Assembly: GCA_003165095.1 (NCBI GenBank)
Contig: PLSH01000155.1
Location: forward strand, 1-6,561
DNA from: Acidobacteriaceae bacterium
GTDB lineage: Bacteria > Acidobacteriota > Terriglobia > Terriglobales > Acidobacteriaceae
Reading direction: 5' to 3'
Length of the DNA stretch: 6,561 bases
This document shows, one piece after another, positions 1-5,632 of this stretch (position 1 is its first letter; the number at the start of each line of letters is the position of its first letter). The position numbers and the translations under genes are program-made. A model generated the notes under the pieces. It did not search any database, was not told the origin of the DNA, and was given only the letters and a program-made list of their open reading frames with translations.

Positions 1-149
1 GTAAAGCCGATCAAAACTATTACCACCCTCGTTCCCTGTCCCTGCCTTCGCACTTAGCGCTGGAAAGCGTTGCTGTCCGTTGCCTCTTTTGTGGCAGCGC
101 AGTACTCGCCGATTCGCTGTTAAGCTAGAACTATCCCGCCGCTGGGACC

Positions 150-155
150 GGAGGG
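150..155 (+). promoter_or_regulatory. ribosome binding site that decides the start of the membrane protein gene
   Basis: GGAGGG lies 10 bases before the GTG at 166 and only 1 base before the in-frame GTG at 157. The spacing makes 157 unlikely as the true start, although it extends the open frame. Confidence 0.5.
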
Positions 156-165
156 AGTGCCTACG

Positions 166-945
166 GTGAATCTGGATGCCACGCTCGACATGGCGGGGAT
201 TGCAGCGACGACTGCGGTAATCGGTCTGCTTCTGTATCGGCGCGTCTGGCGCGTGCTTCCCATTTTCTGCGTGTATTGCGTCTTGACTCTTCTGGACGGA
301 ATCCTGACGGACGTAGTGCTTCATCGCTTTCCCGCTCACTACCTCACCTCCTATTTCATCGAGCAAAGCCTCGATTCCGCGCTTCAATTTTGTGTCCTGG
401 TCGAGCTGGCCTGGGCCGTCTTCCGCCCCTACCGCACTTCATTGCCGCGCAGCACGGTCTGGGTCCTCGGAATCCTGCTGGCTGCCGTCGCAGCCGCCAT
501 CTGGCCCTTTGCAGGCTCTTCTGCTTTCGCCCGTTTCGCCATGGAGTGGCGGCTGTTGGTCCGGCTGCAGCAGACGGTCACCGTCGAACGTGTCCTGTTC
601 TTCCTCGTACTTGCCGGATGCAGCCAACTGCTCTCGATCGGCTGGCGCGACCGCGAGATGCAGGTAGCAACAGGCTTCGGCTTTTATTCGCTGGTAGCCC
701 TCTCGGTCGCCGTGGTTCGCTCTCATCAGGCCGGCGCACCCCAATGGCGCAGTCTCGATAGACTCGTGGGCGTAGGCTACTTGTGCTCCCTCCTCTACTG
801 GGTCTTCTGCTTTGCCCAGAAGGAGGCCGAGCGGCGGGAATTCAGCCCCCAAATGCAGGGTTTGCTGTTGGCCATGGCAGGCGTCGCCCGAACTTCACGG
901 GTTGGCTTGAACGGCCCAGGGTCACCAAAATCAGGGAAACGGTGA
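166..945 (+). CDS. multi-pass membrane protein of unknown function
   Basis: I do not recognise a named family. The protein is about 259 residues and very hydrophobic, with roughly seven predicted membrane segments near residues 7-24, 30-50, 63-85, 95-114, 140-159, 168-184 and 200-216. They are separated by short Arg-rich loops such as YRRVWR and GWRDRE, and a basic soluble tail of about 40 residues follows. The tail begins EAERREFSPQMQ, a segment I associate with acidobacterial hypothetical membrane proteins (recall only). No catalytic motif is visible. Start choice: GGAGG at 150-154 is too close to the GTG at 157 but lies 11 bases before the GTG at 166, so 166 is preferred; an ATG at 190 is a third option. 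The gene stands alone on the plus strand, 214 bases before the next gene. The inner membrane is the likely location. That the gene is real is fairly sure; its function is unknown. Confidence 0.75.
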   Translation: MNLDATLDMAGIAATTAVIGLLLYRRVWRVLPIFCVYCVLTLLDGILTDVVLHRFPAHYLTSYFIEQSLDSALQFCVLVELAWAVFRPYRTSLPRSTVWVLGILLAAVAAAIWPFAGSSAFARFAMEWRLLVRLQQTVTVERVLFFLVLAGCSQLLSIGWRDREMQVATGFGFYSLVALSVAVVRSHQAGAPQWRSLDRLVGVGYLCSLLYWVFCFAQKEAERREFSPQMQGLLLAMAGVARTSRVGLNGPGSPKSGKR

Positions 946-983
946 CAGCCATGAGGCCGCGTTACCCGATTCTCGACCAGTAG

Positions 984-1093
984 GTTACTTTAGTGCATTG
1001 TCCTGTCGAGTGCCCCTATCCAGCATAAAAACAGCGTAGTAACATCTTTTATGTGGAGAAAAAACGAATTTCATGTTACTTGTAGTAAGTAAC
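984..1093. promoter_or_regulatory. putative operator region: four alternating GTTACT boxes
   Basis: The hexamer GTTACT occurs four times in 110 bases with alternating orientation: plus at 984-989, minus at 1038-1043, plus at 1075-1080 and minus at 1088-1093. The last two form a perfect palindrome, GTTACTT-GTAGT-AAGTAAC (1075-1093). The second and third form a longer inverted repeat, AGTAACAT (1038-1045) with ATGTTACT (1073-1080). The stretch is clearly richer in A and T than the flanking genes and lies just before the 1160 gene. A dimeric regulator binding site is the simplest reading. An RNA hairpin is possible too, but no T-tract follows. The regulator is unknown, and I could not place convincing -35 and -10 boxes here. 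Confidence 0.4.
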
Positions 1094-1159
1094 CAAAAAG
1101 CGGGCCGCCGCGCTGTGACCGAATTTGTGGTTACCAGTGCCCGGTAAAAAGGATCACCA

Positions 1160-1678
1160 ATGGTTCTTCTGTTATTACAAATTGCGGTACTTGCGGCTGT
1201 TGCCTTCTACCTTGGTCGTTGGCGCATGGCTGTACGCCGCCGCAATTCTCAGACGTGGGAGACTCTCTTGTCTCGCCTGCGCCCCGATTGGAGCGCTCGC
1301 GAGCTTAGTGATCATTTCCTTTGGAAAGAGGGCCTCAACGCTACCCCCGAAGATGCCTGGCAGCGCATGGAGGGCCCCAAGGGCCTCTGGGTGATGTACC
1401 AGAATGCCAAGGTGATGCTGGAAATGGCCGACTATGCCGCCAGAAACTGCACCGGCGTCGACCGCCTGCTCGTCGAGACTTTGCACAGCGACGCGATGCA
1501 AATTCGCGTATGCGTGCTGATGGCCCTGGCACAGTATGGATTCACAAAGGCCAGTGAGGGCGTTCGAGTCAATGCCTTCCGCGCCGCAGCCATGTATACC
1601 GGCATGGCCGCACGCATGACCCAACTCTTGCAGGATCATGCTCCCGTTATGATCCCGGACTTTGTAGCAGCTATGTAA
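1160..1678 (+). CDS. small membrane-anchored protein of unknown function
   Basis: This 172-residue protein has one N-terminal hydrophobic segment (residues 2-18) followed at once by the basic run GRWRMAVRRR. That suggests an uncleaved anchor with the C-terminal domain in the cytoplasm. The remainder is predicted mostly helical and rich in Met and Ala, with segments such as RPDWSARELSDHFLWKEGL (residues 41-59), EDAWQRMEGPKGLWVMYQNA (64-83) and DAMQIRVCVLMALAQYGF (111-128). It resembles conserved acidobacterial hypothetical proteins as I recall them, but I know no assigned function. An AAGGA Shine-Dalgarno at 1149-1153 lies six bases before the ATG and fixes the start. The gene follows the GTTACT boxes and is closed 20 bases after its stop codon by a strong terminator, so it is probably transcribed alone. 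A shadow frame overlaps its 5' end and is not a gene. Confidence 0.8.
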   Translation: MVLLLLQIAVLAAVAFYLGRWRMAVRRRNSQTWETLLSRLRPDWSARELSDHFLWKEGLNATPEDAWQRMEGPKGLWVMYQNAKVMLEMADYAARNCTGVDRLLVETLHSDAMQIRVCVLMALAQYGFTKASEGVRVNAFRAAAMYTGMAARMTQLLQDHAPVMIPDFVAAM

Positions 1679-1696
1679 GACAATCCCTCTTGAGAC

Positions 1697-1726
1697 AAAA
1701 AAAACCGGCCATTCGGCCGGTTTTTT
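1697..1726. terminator. bidirectional intrinsic terminator between converging genes
   Basis: The perfect stem CCGGCC (1705-1710) and GGCCGG (1715-1720) has an ATTC loop. It is extended by A-T pairs between the A-run before it and TTTTTT (1721-1726) after it. The plus strand therefore has a GC stem followed by a T-run, ending the 1160 gene. On the minus strand the eight A's at 1697-1704 read as a T-run, ending the aldo/keto reductase gene whose stop is at 1765. Confidence 0.92.
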
Positions 1727-1764
1727 GTTGCCTCTTCAGTGTCCGCGATTCAATGTGCCCAGGT

Positions 1765-2742
1765 TCAAGCCACATTTGCCGATAAATATGCATTCACCCG
1801 CGCAAACTCATCCTCACTGAGCCTGAATTCAAGCGCCGCTGCCGTTTCCTCAACCTGCTTCGCACTGCGCCCGCCGACGATCGCTGCTGTGATGGCCGGG
1901 TGATGGAGTGTCCACGCCACGGCCACAACGCCTGGAGTCACGCCATGTCCGCCGCCGATCTCCCGCAACAGTTCCACCAACTGCAGGTTGCGCCTCAGCC
2001 GCGGTTCGTTGAACTCCACTGCCTTCCGGCGCCAGTCGTCGGCCGGCATCGCTGCCACTCGCTCCGCCGTCATCCTCCCCGTCAGCAGCCCGGAGAGCAT
2101 TGGAGAATAGTTAATGACTCCGATTCCGTTCTCCTGCGCAAACGGCAGCACCTCCTTCTCAATGGCCCGGCGCAACATCGAGTAGGGTGGCTGCAGGCTG
2201 GTAACCGGCGCAATCGTCTGCAACCGCTTCATCTGCTCGGCCGAGAAATTCGATACGCCTGCCCACCGGATCTTGCCCTGCTCCCGCAGCCGGGCCAGTG
2301 CCTCCCAACCCTCTTCGACCTCCCCTTCCGGGTTGGGCCAGTGAATCTGGTAGAGGTCGATCGTCTCCACGCCCAACCTTCGCAGCGACCCTTCCACTTC
2401 CTCGGCCACCGAGGCCGCCTTCAGCGAGTTGTAAATGGACCGGTCCTCATGCCAGCGCAGCGAGCACTTGGTAAAAATGTATGGCCTGTGGCCGGAACTC
2501 TTGACCGCGCGCCCCACCACCTCTTCTGAATGACCCAGCCCATAAACAGCGGCTGTATCGATCCAATTGATGCCCAAATCGAGAGCGCGATGGATGGCGG
2601 CGATCGATTCGTTGTCGTCCTGTGGTCCCCAGGCGAAAGTCCAATCGCCTCCGCCAATGGCCCAGGCCCCGAATCCGATAGGCGTAATGCGAAGATCTGA
2701 GTTGCCAAGAGTGCGCAATGTTGGTACAGCAGAAATTGTCAT
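1765..2742 (-). CDS. aldo/keto reductase, NADP(H)-dependent oxidoreductase
   Basis: This is a cytosolic TIM-barrel oxidoreductase of the aldo/keto reductase superfamily, which reduces aldehydes or ketones with NADPH, or the reverse. The catalytic tetrad is complete: Asp62 (NWIDTA), Tyr67 (AVYGLG), Lys92 (IFTKCS) and His134 (YQIHWP), numbered from the ATG at 2742. Cofactor-side motifs follow: GVSNF (162-166), INYSP (210-214) and IVGGRSAKQVEE (288-299). The N-terminal GGGDWTFAWGPQDD loop is typical of the bacterial YhdN/AKR11-like branch, so a sugar or general stress role is possible. The substrate cannot be read from sequence. The open frame runs upstream to a GTG at 2790, but those 16 extra residues are hydrophobic and atypical for the family, so 2742 is preferred; length 325 is normal. 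Neither start has a clear Shine-Dalgarno. It lies 128 bases after the peptidase gene and may be last in that transcript. Confidence 0.93.
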   Translation of the reverse strand: MTISAVPTLRTLGNSDLRITPIGFGAWAIGGGDWTFAWGPQDDNESIAAIHRALDLGINWIDTAAVYGLGHSEEVVGRAVKSSGHRPYIFTKCSLRWHEDRSIYNSLKAASVAEEVEGSLRRLGVETIDLYQIHWPNPEGEVEEGWEALARLREQGKIRWAGVSNFSAEQMKRLQTIAPVTSLQPPYSMLRRAIEKEVLPFAQENGIGVINYSPMLSGLLTGRMTAERVAAMPADDWRRKAVEFNEPRLRRNLQLVELLREIGGGHGVTPGVVAVAWTLHHPAITAAIVGGRSAKQVEETAAALEFRLSEDEFARVNAYLSANVA

Positions 2743-2870
2743 CACAAAAGAATAGATGAGAATCGCGGCGTCGAGTTTCAAAAAACGCACTGGATTCGAC
2801 TGTCCGGCGCAGCCGCGTCACTCCGCTTGCTGCATCTCCCTTGCAACCAGTCAGCGCTGCCCTGAAGCCG

Positions 2871-3941
2871 CTACGCCGCGATCAGAAACCGCCCCTCGCG
2901 CATGATCTGCTCCTGGCCGATTTCGGTTTCCAGCCAGATGTTGAACCCCAGTCCAACCACGTCGATGTGCGTGCCCGAGCGCCATGGCGCCCCCGTGTGC
3001 TCTCCATAGGGATTGCCAAAGGCAATATGGATGCCCGGAAACTTCTCATCCTGGAGAATGTTGCCGATCACCCGCTCCACCCCGAGATTGGTGCCGATCG
3101 CGAACTCGCCCACGCGGTCTGAGTTCTCATCCGTGTGCGTGTACGCCCAGAAGTCGGATTCCAATTGTTTATTGGTGCTCGTGCAGCTGACGATCCGGTT
3201 GTGCGCGATCTCGATCGAGAGCGGCGTCGAGGCCAGCAGCCCGTAGCGCGAGCAGAGCCAGTCGCCCACCACTCCATCCACGACAAACCTTCCGTTTACC
3301 TCGCCGGGCGATGTGAAACACTCGCCGCCGGGCAGGTTGCCCCATTTTTCAGGCGAAATGATGCCGGAGGTCTTGAACCACTTGTAGCCCGGATTCATTT
3401 CGGCGGTGATGTCCGTCCCGGCGCTGGTGGTGGCGCGAATCCGAGTGGCTTTGCGCACCCGCTCCAGAACTTTCTGGCTCAACCGGTCCACCAGGTTGAA
3501 GTCCGCCCTCATGCCTTGGCACATGATCTCCGCGCTGATGTTCACCATGTGCGCGTGCCGCATCCGCCGGCGGTTCACCACGTCGGTCATCTGCATCCGC
3601 GAGCCGAGTTCGTTGGCCTGCACCTGCACCGCGAAAATTGAAACCTGCGAGGTCTCCATGTCGGCCAGCACCGCAGCCGGCATGCCGGTGAGCGGGCGCG
3701 GAGCAAGGTCCTCCAGCACGAATGCCTCCCACCGGCACCCCACCTCCGCCAGTTGGCAGGCCAGCGCGGCCGCAATCGGCTCGGTGACCCGGTCGGTAAT
3801 CAGCGTGACCTTCTCGGCGGGGTCGATCCGCAGGCAGGTAACCACAGCCGAGCGCGCGCCATGGATGAACTCAAATGGGTAGTCGATCGATAACAGGCGG
3901 GCGGTGGGGTCGGTCATGCGCTGGGTGAGATGCTCCCTCAT
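2871..3941 (-). CDS. M29-like metallo-aminopeptidase (leucyl aminopeptidase / aminopeptidase T type)
   Basis: The protein resembles the peptidase M29 family (AmpS, AmpT, PepS), two-metal enzymes that remove N-terminal residues from peptides in the cytoplasm. Family metal ligands can be matched, numbered from the ATG at 3941: Glu207 (PGGECFTSPG), Glu279 (VGEFAIGTN), His305 and Tyr312 (IHIAFGNPYG), and His325 and Asp327 (GTHIDVVG). At 356 residues it is shorter than the roughly 410 of classical M29 enzymes, and the central part is divergent, so peptidase activity is inferred. The related NicX-type dioxygenases share this fold, so a non-peptidase role remains possible. Start: the frame extends to an ATG at 3992 without a Shine-Dalgarno; GGGA five bases before the ATG at 3941 favours the shorter form, and an ATG at 3917 is also possible. 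The ligase gene ends 63 bases upstream (12 bases from the 3992 start), so co-transcription is likely. Confidence 0.85.
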   Translation of the reverse strand: MREHLTQRMTDPTARLLSIDYPFEFIHGARSAVVTCLRIDPAEKVTLITDRVTEPIAAALACQLAEVGCRWEAFVLEDLAPRPLTGMPAAVLADMETSQVSIFAVQVQANELGSRMQMTDVVNRRRMRHAHMVNISAEIMCQGMRADFNLVDRLSQKVLERVRKATRIRATTSAGTDITAEMNPGYKWFKTSGIISPEKWGNLPGGECFTSPGEVNGRFVVDGVVGDWLCSRYGLLASTPLSIEIAHNRIVSCTSTNKQLESDFWAYTHTDENSDRVGEFAIGTNLGVERVIGNILQDEKFPGIHIAFGNPYGEHTGAPWRSGTHIDVVGLGFNIWLETEIGQEQIMREGRFLIAA

Positions 3942-4004
3942 CGAATTCCCGCAATTCTGCGGGGTACATTCTGAGGTTAACGGAAGATTCATGCCAATGT
4001 ATAC

Positions 4005-5111
4005 TCACAGCCCGGCCGCCGTCTCCTTGGCCATGTAATCCACCACCGCCTTCAAGTCGTGGTTGCTCTCCTCGAAGACCTTCAACTGCCGGTCCGCGCC
4101 GGTACCGGTCTTCATGATCCTGCGCACCCCATCGATCGCTTCCCGGCTGCCCAATTCGTCCACCACCGGATCGATCAGCGCCAGGTACTCCTCGATCAGG
4201 TCGCGCAGCGGGACCTCCTGCTGCTTGCCAAAGTCGATCAGCTTGCCGTCCAGCCCGTAGCGCACCGCGCGGAATTTGTTCTCCATCAGCAGCGGTCGCG
4301 CATATTGGCGGAAGTCCTGATTGGCCTCGTGCAGCTTGTGGAGATACGCCGCCGTGGCCTGGATCAGCGCGGCGATGGCCACCGTCTCCTCGGCGCGCAG
4401 CGGAATGTCGCAGGCCCGCACCTCCACCGTGTTGAAAAATGGGTGCGGCCGGATATCCCACCAGATCTTCTTCGCGTTGTCGATGCAGTTGGTCCGCACC
4501 AGCAGGCTCACATAATTCTCAAACTCCGAGTAACTCTTGAATTCGTCCGGAATCCCAGTGCGCGGAAAGTGCTCGAAGACCTTGGCGCGGTAACCTTTAT
4601 ACCCGGTGTTCATGCCCAGCCAGAACGGCGAATTGGTGGCCAGCGCCATGATATGGGGCAGAAAGTAGCGCAGCGAATTCATGATCCGGATGGCCGCCTC
4701 GTGGTCTTCGATGCCCACGTGGACGTGCAGCCCGAAGATGAGGTTGGAGCGGGCCACCAGTTGCAGGTCCTTCACCACCTGGGCGTAGCGAGGGTCGGGA
4801 TAAATCTCCTGCGTGCGCCAGTCGGCAAAGGGATGCGTGGCCCCGGCCACCAGCACCAGCCCGTTTTCTCTGGCCAGCTTGATCATCTCCCGGCGCAGTT
4901 CGTAAATATCCTCCCGCGCCTCGTCGATATTGCGGCACACCCGCGTGCCCACTTCCACCACCGAGGTGTGCATCTCCGCCTTCACCCGCTCCTGCAGCCG
5001 GAGCTTTCCTTGCTCCAGCATCTCGGTCTGGATGTGCGAGCGCAGATCGCGCGTCACCGGATCGATGGTCTGGTATTCCTCTTCAATGCCAAGCGAGAAG
5101 GATGGCCGCAT
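4005..5111 (-). CDS. YbdK-type carboxylate-amine ligase (glutamate-cysteine ligase GCS2 family)
   Basis: This is an ATP-dependent ligase of the GCS2 family, which joins a carboxylate to an amine through an acyl-phosphate. YbdK-type members have weak glutamate-cysteine ligase activity in the studied case, and their natural substrates are mostly unknown. Diagnostic motifs occur in the expected order: GIEEEY (residues 8-13), AEMHTSVVEVGT (45-56), HPFADW (93-98), GLHVHVG (127-133), SPFWLGMNTGYKGYR (161-175), FFNTVEVRACD (225-235) and ENKFRAVRYGLDG (277-289). The acidic and histidine residues in the first, second, fourth and sixth are the presumed ATP/metal and substrate site. The length of 368 is normal and the frame is intact. 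The start is well fixed by GGAGG at 5117-5121, five bases away. It is the first gene of a minus-strand unit and is followed at once by the M29-like peptidase. It is cytoplasmic. Whether it contributes to glutathione-like thiols or to another amide is open. Confidence 0.93.
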   Translation of the reverse strand: MRPSFSLGIEEEYQTIDPVTRDLRSHIQTEMLEQGKLRLQERVKAEMHTSVVEVGTRVCRNIDEAREDIYELRREMIKLARENGLVLVAGATHPFADWRTQEIYPDPRYAQVVKDLQLVARSNLIFGLHVHVGIEDHEAAIRIMNSLRYFLPHIMALATNSPFWLGMNTGYKGYRAKVFEHFPRTGIPDEFKSYSEFENYVSLLVRTNCIDNAKKIWWDIRPHPFFNTVEVRACDIPLRAEETVAIAALIQATAAYLHKLHEANQDFRQYARPLLMENKFRAVRYGLDGKLIDFGKQQEVPLRDLIEEYLALIDPVVDELGSREAIDGVRRIMKTGTGADRQLKVFEESNHDLKAVVDYMAKETAAGL

Positions 5112-5116
5112 GGAAA

Positions 5117-5121
5117 CCTCC
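5117..5121 (-). promoter_or_regulatory. strong ribosome binding site of the carboxylate-amine ligase
   Basis: The minus strand reads GGAGG, five bases before the ATG at 5111. It is the best Shine-Dalgarno in the window and settles that start. Confidence 0.8.
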
Positions 5122-5140
5122 GGTGAGACAAGATGAGGCC

Positions 5141-5169
5141 ATTGTAGCTCTGCACGGCCTCGATTCTAA
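5141..5169 (-). promoter_or_regulatory. putative sigma-70-type promoter of the ligase-peptidase unit
   Basis: On the minus strand, TACAAT (5146-5141) matches the -10 consensus at five of six positions. TTAGAA (5169-5164) is a weak -35 box at exactly 17 bases spacing. Transcription would begin near 5134, giving a leader of about 23 bases that contains the GGAGG site. The placement is good, but the -35 match is only three of six. Confidence 0.45.
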
Positions 5170-5393
5170 CCACTCAGTGCTCGGAGGACGAGCGGTCTTA
5201 AGCCTTGTTAGCCTGCTTCCCAAACAAAAAGCAGCCCCCGAATTCGCGGCGGCGGATCACGCCTGCGCCAAATGCCTGGTGGTCCAGGTTTTCCACCTTC
5301 TCAGCTACGAATCGATTTTATGATTCCGCAAATGCGGGACGGGAGACCATGGAAGACGCTCGCCCATATTCTCGGAACTTCAAGGTGGAAAAA

Positions 5394-5456
5394 ATGAAAT
5401 TTGGCGGACTGATTGGTAGCCTGTTCCTGTTGTTGCTTGGTGTCTGCTTAATGTGA
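5394..5456 (+). CDS. possible 20-residue hydrophobic small protein
   Basis: A short frame begins with ATG at 5394, six to twelve bases after an AAGGTGG Shine-Dalgarno-like site (5382-5388). It encodes MKFGG, then an uninterrupted hydrophobic stretch including SLFLLLLG, and ends in CLM before TGA. A lysine followed by about 15 apolar residues would suit a single membrane-spanning microprotein. TATGAT at 5319-5324 could be a -10 box, but no good -35 is seen. A six-bp hairpin follows at 5485-5501. The same frame is open upstream to 5205, so this could also be the end of a longer non-coding frame. I recognise no family, and the evidence is only the ribosome site plus composition. Confidence 0.3.
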   Translation: MKFGGLIGSLFLLLLGVCLM

Positions 5457-5484
5457 TTTGCAACTACGGCCTATGGCGGTTCGT

Positions 5485-5501
5485 ACCTCATCCTTTGAGG
5501 T
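5485..5501 (+). terminator. weak hairpin after the small hydrophobic ORF
   Basis: ACCTCA (5485-5490) pairs perfectly with TGAGGT (5496-5501) around a TCCTT loop, and the bases after it are T-rich (TTCTGGCTTCTT). The stem is short and there is no clean T-run, so terminator function is doubtful. Confidence 0.2.
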
Positions 5502-5632
5502 TTCTGGCTTCTTCGGATCTTCGTGCGCATGCTTAGAGTCGCTAGAAGTTGACCTGAGATGCGCGGCGTCTCCCATGAATTGAAGTGTGCATGGCCGATG
5601 CGATCTTTACCGCGCAGAAAAAGACAGGCGCG

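Larger units (their letters stand above)
5112..5632. other. 521-base region without a convincing long gene
   Basis: This stretch lies between the divergent side of the ligase gene and the 3' end of mqnC. It holds the ligase promoter and ribosome binding site at its left end, one possible 20-codon ORF at 5394-5456, and a few short weak hairpins. No tRNA fold, repeat array or family-like protein is visible in either strand. The longest open frames (for example 5205-5456) have low-complexity, non-family-like N-termini. Confidence 0.6.

Noticed and set aside
1..128. Frame open from base 3 to a TAG at 126, possibly the end of an upstream gene
   Set aside because: Only about 41 codons with no recognisable motif. 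An open stretch of this length is common by chance at this base composition. Nothing else is supported in the first 149 bases.
1051..1092. 13-codon ORF overlapping the GTTACT palindrome, a possible leader peptide
   Set aside because: No Shine-Dalgarno, no run of one amino acid and no attenuator-like T-tract.
1900..2529. 209-codon plus-strand frame opposite the aldo/keto reductase
   Set aside because: Antisense shadow with a low-complexity Pro/His/Gln/Arg composition and no domain; the reductase on the other strand is complete.
2743..2790. N-terminal extension of the aldo/keto reductase as a signal or anchor sequence
   Set aside because: The family is cytosolic, the extension starts with GTG without a ribosome site, and the usual family N-terminus begins after the ATG at 2742.
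3135..3641. 168-codon plus-strand frame opposite the M29-like gene
   Set aside because: Antisense shadow with no family motif; the opposite strand keeps all the metal-ligand motifs.
3871..4461. 196-codon minus-strand frame overlapping the ligase and peptidase genes
   Set aside because: Out-of-frame Gly/Arg-rich translation of the two real genes.
4059..5126. 355-codon plus-strand frame opposite the carboxylate-amine ligase
   Set aside because: It is the antisense shadow of a gene with full family motifs. It is rich in His, Arg and Leu with no domain of its own, as expected from GC-biased codon positions.
5275..5288. Hairpin CCTGG-TGGT-CCAGG followed by TTTT
   Set aside because: Only five base pairs, no gene ends just upstream, and the following T-run is interrupted, so a terminator call is not supported.
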